Both the position numbers and the translations under genes were made by a program. DNA of 64,000 nucleotides from Xenorhabdus nematophila ATCC 19061 (lineage in GTDB: Bacteria; Pseudomonadota; Gammaproteobacteria; Enterobacterales; Enterobacteriaceae): NCBI RefSeq assembly GCF_000252955.1, contig NC_014228.1:2891232-2955231 (forward strand), given 5' to 3'. Numbering within the stretch: the stretch's first letter is position 1; each line of letters begins with the position of its first letter. This document shows, piece by piece, positions 35,933 to 46,037 of the stretch. The notes under the pieces are model-generated. The model ran no database searches, was not told the DNA's origin, and was given only the letters and a program-made list of their open reading frames with translations.

Positions 35933-36142
35933 ATAAGCAATAACTATGCAATAGAATTCCATAAGTTGATGTACTGACAGGTAGTACCGACTCTCTGTGA
36001 ACCGGGTAAATAAGATAGTCTGTCAAAGGCCGTTGAAATAATGAGGGCAGAGAGTGCGGATTTTCATCAGGGCTCATTGAGAAGCCGAATATATGTTTGC
36101 GACTACTTTTGTCAGAAAATATGTCACCAACTTGAATTCAGT
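35933..36142 (+). ncRNA. Candidate guide (seek/bridge) RNA region of the IS1111 element
   Basis: The 210-bp segment after the transposase contains several short inverted repeats (e.g. CTCTCTG near 35991 against CAGAGAG near 36050) and no ORF. In IS1111 relatives, the guide RNA comes from this 3' segment. Assigned by position; ends are unknown. Confidence 0.4.
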
Positions 36143-36229
36143 CGGTGTCCATATAAGACAGACTGATCCGGGTCAGTTGCGGACTTTTTGACGGTTCTGG
36201 AAAAACGTTATTTTAGTGGACAATTTCAG

Positions 36230-36658
36230 TTGGCTATATCACGAGATGCTCAAGCGCAGTTTTGCTGATATTATTGATAAGCCCTTCAAACTTAAATCAT
36301 CGAGATGTCATCGCGGTACGACGGACAGTATCGGGATTATTAAAACTACTGCATCCTAACTCAAAAGATTCAAAGGGTGATGTACGTATGTCTCACCTAT
36401 GCATTAGAAACTCGACGTTTGGTTAAAGAGAGCAGATATTGTTCTTAGCGAAATGACCTTAGATGGCGTCGTCAACCTTGTTCAGGACTTGTACGAAGCC
36501 TCCCGTTAACCATGGATTGCAGTGCAAAACGCATTGTACCTCTAATGGCACCTGTATCGAACATCCCGACAGTACTAGCAGAGTTTTTCTCGAAATTTTA
36601 GATTCGATTCTACGTAGACCCCATTGATGCGGTATTTAAGGCTTTAGCTGTGAGTTAA
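36230..36658 (+). pseudogene. brxL: Decayed brxL (BREX Lon-like protein) remnant
   Basis: Three reading frames give pieces of BrxL in the right order: EMLKRSFADIIDKPFKL, then NHRDVIAVRRTVSGLLKLLH, then CLTYALETRRLVKE, a deletion of well over 100 codons, then EMTLDGVVNLVQDLYEA, SAKRIVPLMAPVSNIPT and finally FYVDPIDAVFKAL just before the stop at 36656-36658. At least three frameshifts, an in-frame stop and the internal deletion make it non-functional. BrxL is the Lon-like/MCM-like ring protein of type I BREX phage defence. The upstream part is replaced by the IS1111 element; no other BREX gene is in the window. Match made from memory of BrxL sequences, over several separate segments. Confidence 0.82.
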
Positions 36659-36869
36659 CTAATCCAATAAAAAAGTAATTGCATACATTGAATATAAGAT
36701 CGTGAGGGAGTTACTGGTGGATAGACAATTGAACGGTTCAAAACAGTGAAAATTTGATTTTCAAAACCATACACATGTTTCGGAATGGTTGACTATAGCT
36801 ATTTGATTCTACCAAAGAAAATAGCTAAAAATATGGGTTCCCTATAAAACCATAATAAGGAATCAAAAA

Positions 36870-39800
36870 TTGGAAGTAGAAATTTGGGATGGTGGTTTAC
36901 AAGAACAAGAAGTAACCGCTATTGAAAAAATAAAGGCTGCTTTTTCAGGTAATTCTACAGCGTTACGTGGGGGTTCTCTTCGAGAACAGTCACAAAACAG
37001 CTACGCTAACAATAATGGAATGTTCCCTTGGAAAGGCTACGCAGGTTTTCGATTTGTTGATTCCAAGAAGCATGATGGTGAGTTCGATTTAATTATTATT
37101 ACTCACTGCAATGTGATTATAGTTGAGCTTAAAGACTGGAATCATCAACCTGTCACCGCGAAAGGAGATACCTGGTACAAAGGCACCCAAAACATGAAAC
37201 GCTCTCCCGTGAGCGTAACTCGTGTCAAGAAGCAAACGCTTGATAATAAATTATCTAAATTTGCTGACCGCTTTACTAACAAAGTACAAGTTCCTCATGT
37301 CCATTTCTTTGTTGTTATGTCTGGAAATGCAGACTTTAGCCAGTTGCCAGAAGATCAGCTGCTTCATACCATCTCGCTTAATGATTTTCTTAAGTTTGCA
37401 GATCGTAAGACATTCAATGCTCGATTTAGACCACACCCAGATGCACAGGTCCTCAACCAAGATTTTCATCTATTTGATGAGTTATTTTTGGGTTCGCAAA
37501 CAGCTCCCAAGGCGCTGAGGGTTGATGGCTACGAGGCAAAAGACATAATTTTTGAGCACCCGAAGAAAGTATATAAAGAGTACATCGCCAAGTCTGAGCT
37601 CTCGACCAATACAGAAGCATTGCTTCGGGTGTGGAGATTCAAGAATATTGAAGGGAACAAGGCTTACACTCCAGAAGGTCGAGCAGAGATTGTTTCCCGT
37701 GAGCGAGTGGTTTTAGAATACATCAATCATCAGAACCGAGATTTATACAATCATTGCTTACGGTCACTGACGAGCTTTCAAAAAAATGAGGTGACGGCAG
37801 AATATAGTGAGATTTATGAGCTTCCTCCTGGTCATGTTCGGTTTAATGAGTTTATAGGAAAGTATGGTAAGGCTTTCTCAGATCAAGATCGCTTGAATGT
37901 CACAAAGCTGCTAATTGCTAAGTTTGGCGACCTGCATGAGATGAAAATCGCTCATAGGGATATTGCTGATCATAGCCTCTGGATCTCACCTTCAAAAGAG
38001 GTTGCGCTTTCAAACTTTATTTCAGCTTATCATCAACCGATTGGTACGGTCGGCGATTATCGTAAGAGTTTGTCTGTGGGAGCTGTTGAAGTACAGGATA
38101 TGCTGGATGGTAGCGATTTAACGCCTTTTCAACAGGACGTCCATGCGTTAGGGCTAGTCGCTTGGCACTTGTTAAGTGGAAAGCGCATGTCGCCTAAGAG
38201 CCTAGAGACTGTGAAAGATGACATGCACAACAGTGAACAATGGTTTTCAGAAGTATTATTGGACGCTGTTGCTGCTAAGTTCGCTTCTGCATCTGAGTTA
38301 TTTGATGCATTAAAACAAGCTGAACCAACTGTCGAAGCGATTCCAACATTTGATGACACAGAGCTTGATCCATATCGGCATGCCATCAATCACTCACGTC
38401 AATATCGGGAAGATGGTGAGTTTTTGGTAGAGACTGCAGAAAAAGAAGTATGTGTATCTGGCGGAAGACTGGTTAAAGCTTGGTTGAATACAGGCGGGCA
38501 AGGAGATGGCTCTACAGCAAACTTTCAAGTTCTGAGATTTCTTAAGCTACTAGATAAGCTTTTTTCCGTTAAGCCAACATGCCTACCTGAAATCCGCGAA
38601 TTTGGAATTGCCTCCAAGTCATCAAGTTTGTACTTGGTCACAGATCTAGTTCAAGGAGAAACTTGGGACAACATCCTGATTGAAGAAGTTGAGAAGTTTG
38701 AAATAATCAAAAAATTAGTTGCTGCAGTAGAAAACTTACATGGACTTGGTGTTTCACATGGAGACATCCATCCGAGCAACGTGATGCTGGAAACTGAAAG
38801 TCGTTCGCTGTACCTAATAGATGTACCTGATTTTTCCCCATTAGGGGAAGAGATTAAGAACCATAGATATAGCCCTGAAAACATCGATGGTTGTACTTCG
38901 TTCGAACGTGACAATTTTGCAGTGATGAAAATGTCATACGAGTTACTGGGCTTGGCTTGGGGTCAGGCATCGGATAAATATTCAAACGTGGCAAATGCAG
39001 TTCGGGCAGAGTTAGACGATCCTCAATTTGGTTTCAAGGACTTAGGTCGATTTAAGAAAGCTATAGCTTGTGGTAACTCATTACCTGAGCAAAAATTGAT
39101 TGAGATCACTGCAGGTAATGCAGATGAGACAGTCACGATCCTTCCTGATAATGGGCATTTGTATGTAAGAGTTGAGCCAAATCACAAGCAGCCAAATGAA
39201 GTCAGAGTTACTTTCACTGGTATTGGTGGCAGCTTTTCTGCAATGTTCAGCAAGCAGCAAAAAGCATTCGTCTTTGGTTTTAAGCCTTGGCCACGGTCGT
39301 CAATTCGCAAACAAGATATTGACGATAGCCAATTCGAGATTGACGCTGCCATTCGGATTATGCCTGGCTACCCTCAAAAAATATCTTCTTTGACGGAACT
39401 ACTTAATGAAGACGAATCTTTCGCACGAACGATTGAGTTGTTTACAGTACCTGAAGAAAAGGAAGAGCAAGAAGACACGCTAACTCTTCAACTGAAGGAG
39501 GCTTTTTCAAGACTGGATAAACAGGTTGAAGAGCCTGCTTCGGCAAAGATACTGGAAATACCAACAGCAAAACTGTGGCGGGCAATCCTAGATACTGAAA
39601 CTGAGTCGTATCCAAATATTGAAATCAGTGGTGAGGTAGTACCTGTATCTGATGCTCATGGGGAGTTATTGCTTCCTTACTCTGCTGATATCGATCCGCT
39701 AGGTGGATTCAGTAGCAGTGATGAGGTCGAAGCATTATTGGTTGATCAAGATGGGGGAGAGCGCTTTATAGGTGAGGTATCACTTAAGAAATCGGCGCTT

Positions 39801-40853
39801 AAGGAAATCCGGTTGGTCAAAACTCGTGCTTCCGCGTACAATTTGACCGACAATGATGTAGTCTTCTTCCGTACAAAACAGGATCGTGCCTCATATCGTA
39901 AGCGAAAACAAGCTTTGGAGCGATTACTTGATCGAGAGGGGGTGATGCCAGACCTGATTGATCTCTTCGACCCATTATGCGAACAACCCCCCCAAAACTG
40001 CAACATCTCATTGAGTGATGGGGACTTTGCTAGGTATGATCGTGAAGACTGGTATGGAAATAAAATCAGCCTAAATGACCAGCAACGAGAGGCGTTCGCT
40101 AAGTTGATTAACAATGGCCCGCTTTCCTTGTTACAAGGGCCTCCAGGAACTGGAAAAACAGAGTTCATTGCGGCCTTTGTACATTATTTGGTTGAGAAGC
40201 AAAATACGAAGCGTATATTGTTAGTAAGCCAGTCACATGAGGCAGTGAACACCGCTGCAGAGCGTATTAGGAAGCACTGCGCTCGTCTTAATACAGATCT
40301 GGAGATTGTTAGATTTAGTAACCGGGAAGGGGCTGTTTCGCCCGGATTAAAAGATGTCTATTCGAATGCAATCACAACTGAGAAGCGTGAACTTTTCAAC
40401 GCTGAGAGTAAGTATCGGGTTGAGGCACTAAGTGAGGCCATTGGCTTGGAGCCAGAGTTTATTTCCAGTATTGTGCTGGTTGAGCTAAAGCTGTTCAAAC
40501 AGATTGATCACCTTGAAACATTGTTATATCAAGTCAATGATTTAAGCGATAAGAAAGACATAAAAAAACTGAAAGAAATTTCAGTAGAGCTTGATCTTTC
40601 AATCCGTTCAAAGCTGAGTAAAGAGTACGGCATTAATTTGGATGTAGGATCAAAGGTCTCAGAAGCAAAAGAAATTCTGATATCCAAGCTGTGTATGGAG
40701 TATAGAGTCAGACCAGATGAAGCCCGTAGAGTCAAAGCATTAGCTAAAATTTCTCGGGATATGCTGGATGCTTTATCAGGCGAACGAGTCAACTTTGACG
40801 AGTTCTATGCTCGTTCAAGACAGATACTGTGTTTCCTGTCAAACGCCATGTAA
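36870..40853 (+). CDS. NERD nuclease - tandem kinase-like - SF1 helicase protein, truncated by IS110
   Basis: A 1327-codon frame from TTG 36870 (AAGGA 9 bp upstream). Residues about 15-170 are a NERD nuclease-like domain with acidic GEFDLIII and E-x-K in VIIVELKDW. Residues about 230-500 are kinase-like with HRDIADHSLW but no clear DFG, probably a pseudokinase. Residues about 515-780 are a second kinase fold with a normal catalytic loop HGDIHPSNVM and metal-binding LIDVPD. After a linker, residue 1088 onward begins a superfamily 1 helicase: P-loop LLQGPPGTGKTEF, then motif Ia LLVSQSHEAVNTAA. At RSRQILC, homology is cut by the IS110 end; the last codons (FLSNAM) are IS sequence. NERD-kinase architecture recalls PglW of BREX-like systems. 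Probable defence protein, inactivated. Confidence 0.8.
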   Translation: MEVEIWDGGLQEQEVTAIEKIKAAFSGNSTALRGGSLREQSQNSYANNNGMFPWKGYAGFRFVDSKKHDGEFDLIIITHCNVIIVELKDWNHQPVTAKGDTWYKGTQNMKRSPVSVTRVKKQTLDNKLSKFADRFTNKVQVPHVHFFVVMSGNADFSQLPEDQLLHTISLNDFLKFADRKTFNARFRPHPDAQVLNQDFHLFDELFLGSQTAPKALRVDGYEAKDIIFEHPKKVYKEYIAKSELSTNTEALLRVWRFKNIEGNKAYTPEGRAEIVSRERVVLEYINHQNRDLYNHCLRSLTSFQKNEVTAEYSEIYELPPGHVRFNEFIGKYGKAFSDQDRLNVTKLLIAKFGDLHEMKIAHRDIADHSLWISPSKEVALSNFISAYHQPIGTVGDYRKSLSVGAVEVQDMLDGSDLTPFQQDVHALGLVAWHLLSGKRMSPKSLETVKDDMHNSEQWFSEVLLDAVAAKFASASELFDALKQAEPTVEAIPTFDDTELDPYRHAINHSRQYREDGEFLVETAEKEVCVSGGRLVKAWLNTGGQGDGSTANFQVLRFLKLLDKLFSVKPTCLPEIREFGIASKSSSLYLVTDLVQGETWDNILIEEVEKFEIIKKLVAAVENLHGLGVSHGDIHPSNVMLETESRSLYLIDVPDFSPLGEEIKNHRYSPENIDGCTSFERDNFAVMKMSYELLGLAWGQASDKYSNVANAVRAELDDPQFGFKDLGRFKKAIACGNSLPEQKLIEITAGNADETVTILPDNGHLYVRVEPNHKQPNEVRVTFTGIGGSFSAMFSKQQKAFVFGFKPWPRSSIRKQDIDDSQFEIDAAIRIMPGYPQKISSLTELLNEDESFARTIELFTVPEEKEEQEDTLTLQLKEAFSRLDKQVEEPASAKILEIPTAKLWRAILDTETESYPNIEISGEVVPVSDAHGELLLPYSADIDPLGGFSSSDEVEALLVDQDGGERFIGEVSLKKSALKEIRLVKTRASAYNLTDNDVVFFRTKQDRASYRKRKQALERLLDREGVMPDLIDLFDPLCEQPPQNCNISLSDGDFARYDREDWYGNKISLNDQQREAFAKLINNGPLSLLQGPPGTGKTEFIAAFVHYLVEKQNTKRILLVSQSHEAVNTAAERIRKHCARLNTDLEIVRFSNREGAVSPGLKDVYSNAITTEKRELFNAESKYRVEALSEAIGLEPEFISSIVLVELKLFKQIDHLETLLYQVNDLSDKKDIKKLKEISVELDLSIRSKLSKEYGINLDVGSKVSEAKEILISKLCMEYRVRPDEARRVKALAKISRDMLDALSGERVNFDEFYARSRQILCFLSNAM

Positions 40854-41880
40854 GCTTTGATCGAAGCTTTTCTCTGTTTTAAGAACCCCAAACGCAACGT
40901 GGATGAGCTTGCGCATCATGGCTCCGATTATTAGCTTTGGTGCCTTTCCGGCTGCGGTAAGACGGGCATAAAAATGCTTCCCCCACGCCGTTCTAAAAAG
41001 TGTTGTCATTGCTGGCATATAAAGGGATTTGCGTAAAAATGCATGTCCTGTTTTGGATAATCGCGGTCGCCCCTTCACACTACTGCCAGATTGATTCAGC
41101 CGGGGATCAACACCTGCATAGGCAGCTGCCTGCCGCGCATTGACAAAACGACCCGGATGAATACCAAAAGACAACAATACAGCCGCAGTTTGCACACCCA
41201 GCCCGGGGATGCTTTCCAGCAGTGTTTTCTTCTGTTTCATCTCTGCATTTCCGTTAATCAGAAGCAACATGTCACCCTGCAATATCTCGATTTCATTATT
41301 AAGCCATGCGATATGGTCTGTAAGGCTTTTAGTGACATTCTCTCTCGCTACATGGAGGCGGTTGTTCTCCTGCGTTCGCATCTTTTGCAAAGATTCCAGT
41401 CTTAATACCAGAGCCCGTAGACTCTGTTCTGAAGCAGAAGGTGCCAGCCATGCTGCCGGTTTTCGTTCGAAACAAAAATCACTGATCACTCGGGCATCTC
41501 CCCGATCGGTCTTGCTTCTGACCAGTAAAGATATGCTGAACGCTTTGATTTGCGCAGGATTAATCACGCTGACGGTCAAACCTTTATCTGCCAGATATTC
41601 AGCAAACGCTTCCCAGTAAATCCCCGTCGCCTCCATACAGATATGGACATGACTGAAACCATGATGAGCCAGCCAGTTGATAAAAGTACTAAATCCTTCA
41701 GATTCATTTTTGAATACTTTATCTTTATACTTTCCATTATTCAGGCGAATTGCGCAATCAAACTTGCTTTTAGCAATATCAATACCACAGTAATAAACCT
41801 GTTCCATAAAGCTCCTCCGGTTATCAACCTTGTTAATGCGGGCTACCCGTACAGCAGGTGCCAGAGATACTGTTCGATAT
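40832..41880 (-). mobile_element. IS110-group element inserted in the NERD-kinase-helicase gene
   Basis: The left end is inferred from where helicase homology stops (about 40832). The right end is not sharp; non-coding sequence upstream of the transposase continues to about 41880. The missing helicase half is not found beyond it, so flanking DNA was deleted or replaced. Confidence 0.7.
40839..41807 (-). CDS. IS110-group DEDD transposase
   Basis: A 322-residue transposase with the N-terminal DEDD domain (YCGIDIAKSKFDCAI, ICMEATGIYWEAFA, SKTDRGDARVI) and the C-terminal domain (LLESIPGLGVQTAAVLLSF, QAAAYAGVDPRLNQSGSS, GRPRLSKTGHAFLRKSLYMP). It differs from the IS1111-type copy in sequence and in lacking the 3' segment. 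Complete. In this group, the guide RNA normally comes from the region upstream of the gene (here 41808-41880). Confidence 0.92.
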   Translation of the reverse strand: MEQVYYCGIDIAKSKFDCAIRLNNGKYKDKVFKNESEGFSTFINWLAHHGFSHVHICMEATGIYWEAFAEYLADKGLTVSVINPAQIKAFSISLLVRSKTDRGDARVISDFCFERKPAAWLAPSASEQSLRALVLRLESLQKMRTQENNRLHVARENVTKSLTDHIAWLNNEIEILQGDMLLLINGNAEMKQKKTLLESIPGLGVQTAAVLLSFGIHPGRFVNARQAAAYAGVDPRLNQSGSSVKGRPRLSKTGHAFLRKSLYMPAMTTLFRTAWGKHFYARLTAAGKAPKLIIGAMMRKLIHVAFGVLKTEKSFDQSLHGV

Positions 41881-42187
41881 ACTGAGGATGAATGGCTGCT
41901 GCAAAATCTGTCTTACTGGCTCATGGCCAAAGTTGCTCCTGTCATCCAGCCATCCGGGTACTACACTACGCAACGGTTTTAAAAGCAAACCAAACATACA
42001 AGTTGCTCATTACCTTGGGCATTTATGCTCTCTATGCCAATCAAATGAGACGATGTGGATATGCAGCCTATGAAGTCAGGGCACAGAAACGTGAAGAACA
42101 AGATTTAGGAGATGGACAATGTTATCGCAACGATGATGATAACCACTTTGATTATAACAGCCAGTACAAGCCGTAATATTCAAATTT
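41881..42187. other. Unassigned stretch between IS110 and IS1595 remnants
   Basis: A 94-codon plus-strand ORF (41892-42176) and shorter frames exist, but none resembles a known protein and ribosome sites are poor. Probably a leftover of interrupted host or defence sequence. Confidence 0.3.
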
Positions 42188-42435
42188 AGGGGCTGTCCTA
42201 GATAACCAATATAATCTAGGATAGTTCCATGAGAAAAAGTCGACTCAGTCAATATAAGTAAGGGCGGTTATTAGAACTGTTTATTGCTGATGCTGGTGCT
42301 ACCGCACGCACAGCCACTGAACTTGTGGGTGTTCACCGGAATACAGCAGCATACTACTTTCATCGCCTTAGCATCCTTATCGCTGAGTACATAGAGCAGT
42401 GCTCTATGTTTCAGACCGCTGACAAACATCGTTAA
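42188..42435 (+). pseudogene. IS1595-family (IS1016-like) transposase 5' remnant
   Basis: Terminal-repeat-like GGGGCTGTCCTAGATAA, then 68 codons from ATG 42229: MRKSRLSQYK, an in-frame TAA, LLELFIADAGATARTATELV and HRNTAAYYFHRLSILIAEYI, the N-terminal HTH of IS1016-like transposases. The catalytic part is missing. Confidence 0.75.
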
Positions 42436-42487
42436 AAATAACGAGGTTTTTTGCCTTGATTATCAATCATGATCTTCCGATTTTTCC

Positions 42488-42934
42488 TTATTGATCCCCG
42501 ATACGTCCTTTTACTGAACAGAATGAGCTTTCTACCCTGATAAATTCACCCGTGAGCCACAGATAAAACCAATAAAATGCCGCCACCAGTAAGGCTATCT
42601 TCTTGATATTTTGCGCTGTTGCCGCCAACAGGCACTGTATCTGAACTTTCTGCAACCCGCGGAAATGGGCATAACGATGCCCGTGATGCTGTTTGGCATC
42701 CGCAAAACTCCGCTCTATCGTTTCTTTTCGTCGCTTGTGCACTTTTTTACCCCACGGTGTTAATCGAATGTATTTTGCCTTTTCTTTGCTCGTTTCCCAG
42801 AGATGCCGTGTTATCGTTTTCCCCTTTTTTGCCCGTGTACAGGCAGCCCGCAACGGACAGCCCTGGCAAATACCAGCGGCGGTCTGGTAATAACGGTATC
42901 CCTGACGGCCTGTGGTGGTATATAGCAGAATCAT
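42488..42934 (-). pseudogene. IS1182-family transposase 3' fragment
   Basis: 148 codons matching the C-terminal third: RYYQTAAGICQGCPLRAACT (zinc-knuckle-like), TPWGKKVHKRRKETIERSFA and HHGHRYAHFRGLQKVQIQCL with the catalytic Glu in ERSFAD. Upstream catalytic domains are absent, so it is inactive. Confidence 0.85.
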
Positions 42935-42981
42935 AATACTATGTCATAATACCTAAATTCCAATGACAAGGTAGAATTGAG

Positions 42982-43813
42982 ATGGGTTACAGTCTAGATT
43001 TTCGAAGAAGAGTACTGGCATACAAAGACAAGCATGCATTGACATTCGAGCAAACCCGCGACCACTTTGAGGTCTCTATCCGCACTCTGTTTCGGTGGTG
43101 CAATAAAATAGAACCCTGTATGACACGTGATAAGCCGCCCACGAAAATCAGTGATGAGACACTTATCGCCGATGTCAAAAATTATCCCGATGATTATCAA
43201 TGGGAAAGAGCAAAACGTCTGGGTGTCTCACAATCGGCTATCCATTACGCCCTGAAACGACTCAAAATAACCGTCAAAAAAAACGCACAAACATCCCGCC
43301 GCTGACGAACACGCGCGTCAGGTATTTGGCGAGCGTATCCGCCATCATGAGCAGGCGGGCAAACAGATTGTTTATCTGGATGAAAGCGGCTTTGAGCAGT
43401 CCATGCCACGTACGCATGGCTATTCGTTAAAAGGGTCGCGCTGTTTTGGTTTACATGACTGGCAGCACAAAGGCCGTATTAATGCCATTGGTGCTATCAT
43501 TAAAAATACCTTTGTGACCTTAAGTTTGTTTGCCGGAACCATTAATGCGAATGTGTTTCATGCCTGGCTGACACAAGATTTGTTGCCGAAGCTCCCTAAG
43601 GGGACAGTGATTGTGATGGATAATGCCCCTTTCCATAAACGCGGTGACACGCGACAAGCGATAACCGATCACGGATGCCAGTTGGAATGGATTCCGCCTT
43701 ACAGCCCAGATTTAAATCCTATCGAAAACAAATGGGCTGAAACAAAAACAACAAGAAGACGAGAAAGATGCTCTATTGATGAGCTGTTTACAAAGCATGT
43801 GACTTATGTCTGA
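42982..43813 (+). mobile_element. IS630-family element with frameshifted transposase
   Basis: orfA (42982-43305, 107 residues: MGYSLDFRRRVLAYKDKH, HTH) and orfB (HEQAGKQIVYLDESGFEQS ... VIVMDNAPFHK ... PPYSPDLNPIENKWAETK, the DDE domain) are joined by a run of eight A at 43276-43283. That run is a plausible programmed slip site, as in other IS630 elements. The three catalytic acids (LDESGF, MDNAPF, NPIEN) are intact. The element replaced the 5' half of an IS66 copy; its right end is near the TATATA at 43828-43833. Confidence 0.85.
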
Positions 43814-43831
43814 TTATATTGATTCTGCTAT

Positions 43832-44792
43832 ATATAACCGGCAGGGCGTGGCGTTAAGCCGTGCCACACTGGGTCGCTGGTCCGGGGCAGTGAGTGAACT
43901 TCTTGAACTCCTGTACGATGTGTTACGCCAGTATGTTCTGATGCCGGGCAAAGTCCATGGCGATGATATCCCCGTACCCGTTCAGGCACCAGGCAACGGT
44001 AAAACCCGGACCGGACGCCTGTGGGTGTACGTCCGCGATGACAGAAATGCAGGCTCGGTCATGCCGCCGGCAGTGTGGTTCGCGTACTCAGCAGATCGCA
44101 AAGGCGTTCACCCGCAACAGCATCTGGCAGGCTACAGCGGCGTACTCCAAGCAGATGCTTACGGCGGGTACCGGGCGTTGTATGAAACAGGGAATATCAC
44201 TGAGGCCGCCTGCATGGCGCATGCCCGACGTAAAATCCATGACGTTCACGTTCGTTCGCCAACAGCAATAACGACGGAAGCCCAGAAGCGGATAGGTGAG
44301 TTATATGCCATAGAAGCAGAAATCCGAGGCAGCCCGGCAGAAGAACGACTGGCATTAAGAAAAGCGCGCAGCGCTCCGCTGATGCAGTTGTTGTTCGACG
44401 GGATACAGCAGCAGAGGGCAACGCTGTCGCGGCACTCAGAGATAGCGAAGGCGTTCGCCTACATGCTGAAGTTATGGGACAGTCTGAACGAGTACTGCCG
44501 TAACGGCTGGATGGAGATCGACAATAATATCGCGGAAAACGCACTGCGTTGCGTCGCTGTTGGGCGAAAAAACGGGTTGTTCGCGGGTTCTGACAGCGGA
44601 GGTGAGCGGGCGGCCATCCTGTACTCATTAATCGGCTCCTGTCGCCTTAATGGTGTAGAACCGGAGGCGTGGTTGCGGTACACCATCAGCCATATAGCCG
44701 ATTGGCCATCAAACAAGGTACACGAGCTGCTTCCCTGGAAACTCAACCTTACCAACATCTAATCGTCAATACGGTTCAAATGAGCCGCTTAC
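43832..44792 (+). pseudogene. tnpC: Right half of a second IS66 element (tnpC 3' part)
   Basis: After IS630, sequence resumes at [17 protein letters not shown] and runs to the natural TnpC C-terminus ([20 protein letters not shown] ... [10 protein letters not shown]) at 44762, then the right repeat AAATGAGCCGCTTAC-like end at 44792. It retains the base missing from the first copy, so it shows what intact tnpC looks like. tnpA, tnpB and the tnpC start are gone. Confidence 0.85.
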
Positions 44793-44830
44793 TTTTAAGC
44801 CGGATGCGCAACACCCCGAATTTACCCCCA

Positions 44831-46037
44831 GGGCAATCGCATCTAAAATTCATTGACAAAGATTGAGCTTCATGTCGTTATGCTGCTTTTAAAGTCAACC
44901 CTTATGTCCTCTGTCAGCCCTTTGTTACAGCATTTAGCCTCACTTGAAGACCCTCGTGTTCAACGAACTCAGCTGCATAGTCTGGAAAACATCCTGACTA
45001 TCGCCATCTGCGCTGTGATTTGTGGTGCTGAAGGTTGGGTTGAAATCGAAGAATTTGGCGAATCTAAACAGGACTTCTTTACCCAATTTCTTGATCTCAA
45101 CCATGGTATTCCCTCTCACGATACCTTTGGTCGTGTCTTTGCTGCACTTGATACTCAGGCTTTTGCCGACGGCTTCACCGCCTGGGTATCTACGCTGGCC
45201 CAAGGAATAGAAGAAGATATCGTCGCCATTGATGGCAAAACCCTGTGTCGTTCACTCGATAAAGCCAACGGCAAGGCAGCAGTCCATCTGGTTAGCGCCT
45301 TTGCCTGCACCAATCGCTTAGTCCTGGGGCAAGTGAAAGTGGATAGCAAATCCCATGAAATCACCGCGATCCCTCAGTGACTTCATCGGTTGGTTTTATC
45401 CGGAAGCCTAGTGACGATGGATGCGATGGGGTGTCAGAAAACGATTGCTCGTCAGCCAGATGAAGCGGGCGCCGGTTATATCCTGCGCCTGAAAGAAAAT
45501 CATCCTCACATGTATGATAATGTCAGCCGCCATTTTGAGAATGCCTTATCCCAACAGGCTCCCCTGAGCGAGTATGAAGACGTGGATGCCGGACATGGCC
45601 GCATTGAGCGACGCACAGTACAAATGGCGCCAGTTGATGGGTTGCCGCAAAAGGCAGACTGGCAGGGCTTACACAGCATAATACGGGTGATCCGTGAACG
45701 CCATGTCGGAAACGAGATGAGCCGGGAGAACAGTTATTTTATCAGTACGTTATTCCCGACGGAAGCTCAACGAGCCGCGACGGCGAGCCGCAGTCACTGG
45801 CAAATAGAAACGCAACTCCATTGGTGTCTGGACATTGCATTTAATGAAGATCAGCAGCGGATGCGGGAAGGCAATGCAGCGGCTAATATGGCATTACTCA
45901 ATAAAATCGCGTTGAATTTATTTCGGTTGGCCCCGACCAAAGCAGGAATTAAAGCCCGTCGTAAGCGGGCGGGTTGGGATGACAAATATCTGCTCACAGT
46001 ATTGGGTAAAGCCCAGCAAATTTAGATGCGATTGCCC
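44831..46037 (+). mobile_element. ISAs1-family element flanked by 13-bp direct repeats
   Basis: Inverted repeats GGGCAATCGCATCTAAA (44831) and TTTAGATGCGATTGCCC (ending 46037). CGAATTTACCCCC occurs directly outside on both sides (44817-44829 and 46038-46050), longer than the 8-10 bp usual for the family. Confidence 0.8.
44853..46025 (+). pseudogene. ISAs1-family transposase interrupted by an in-frame TGA
   Basis: Both halves lie in one frame, separated by TGA at about 45378-45380. N-terminal DUF4372-like part (LLQHLASLEDPRVQRTQLHS), first catalytic Asp in IVAIDGKTLCRSLDKANG, stop after EITAIPQ, then LVTMDAMGCQKTIARQ with the second Asp, YILRLKENHPHMYDNV, and SHWQIETQLHWCLDIAFNED with the Glu. 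The likely start is at MSSVSPLLQHL (44904). One nonsense mutation is the only visible lesion. Confidence 0.85.

Larger units (their letters stand above)
34839..36152 (+). mobile_element. IS1111-group (IS110 family) element
   Basis: Subterminal inverted repeats ATGGACACCTCC (34839) and CGGTGTCCAT (ending about 36152) enclose one DEDD transposase and a 200-bp 3' non-coding part. Such subterminal repeats and a long 3' segment are typical of the IS1111 group. Exact ends are not fixed by a target duplication. Confidence 0.75.

Noticed and set aside
36156..36869. Reading the stretch after IS1111 as featureless intergenic DNA
   Set aside because: Frame-by-frame translation gave ordered BrxL segments, so it was called a pseudogene.
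41892..42176. 94-codon ORF between IS110 and IS1595 remnants
   Set aside because: No family match, poor ribosome site, located in IS debris.
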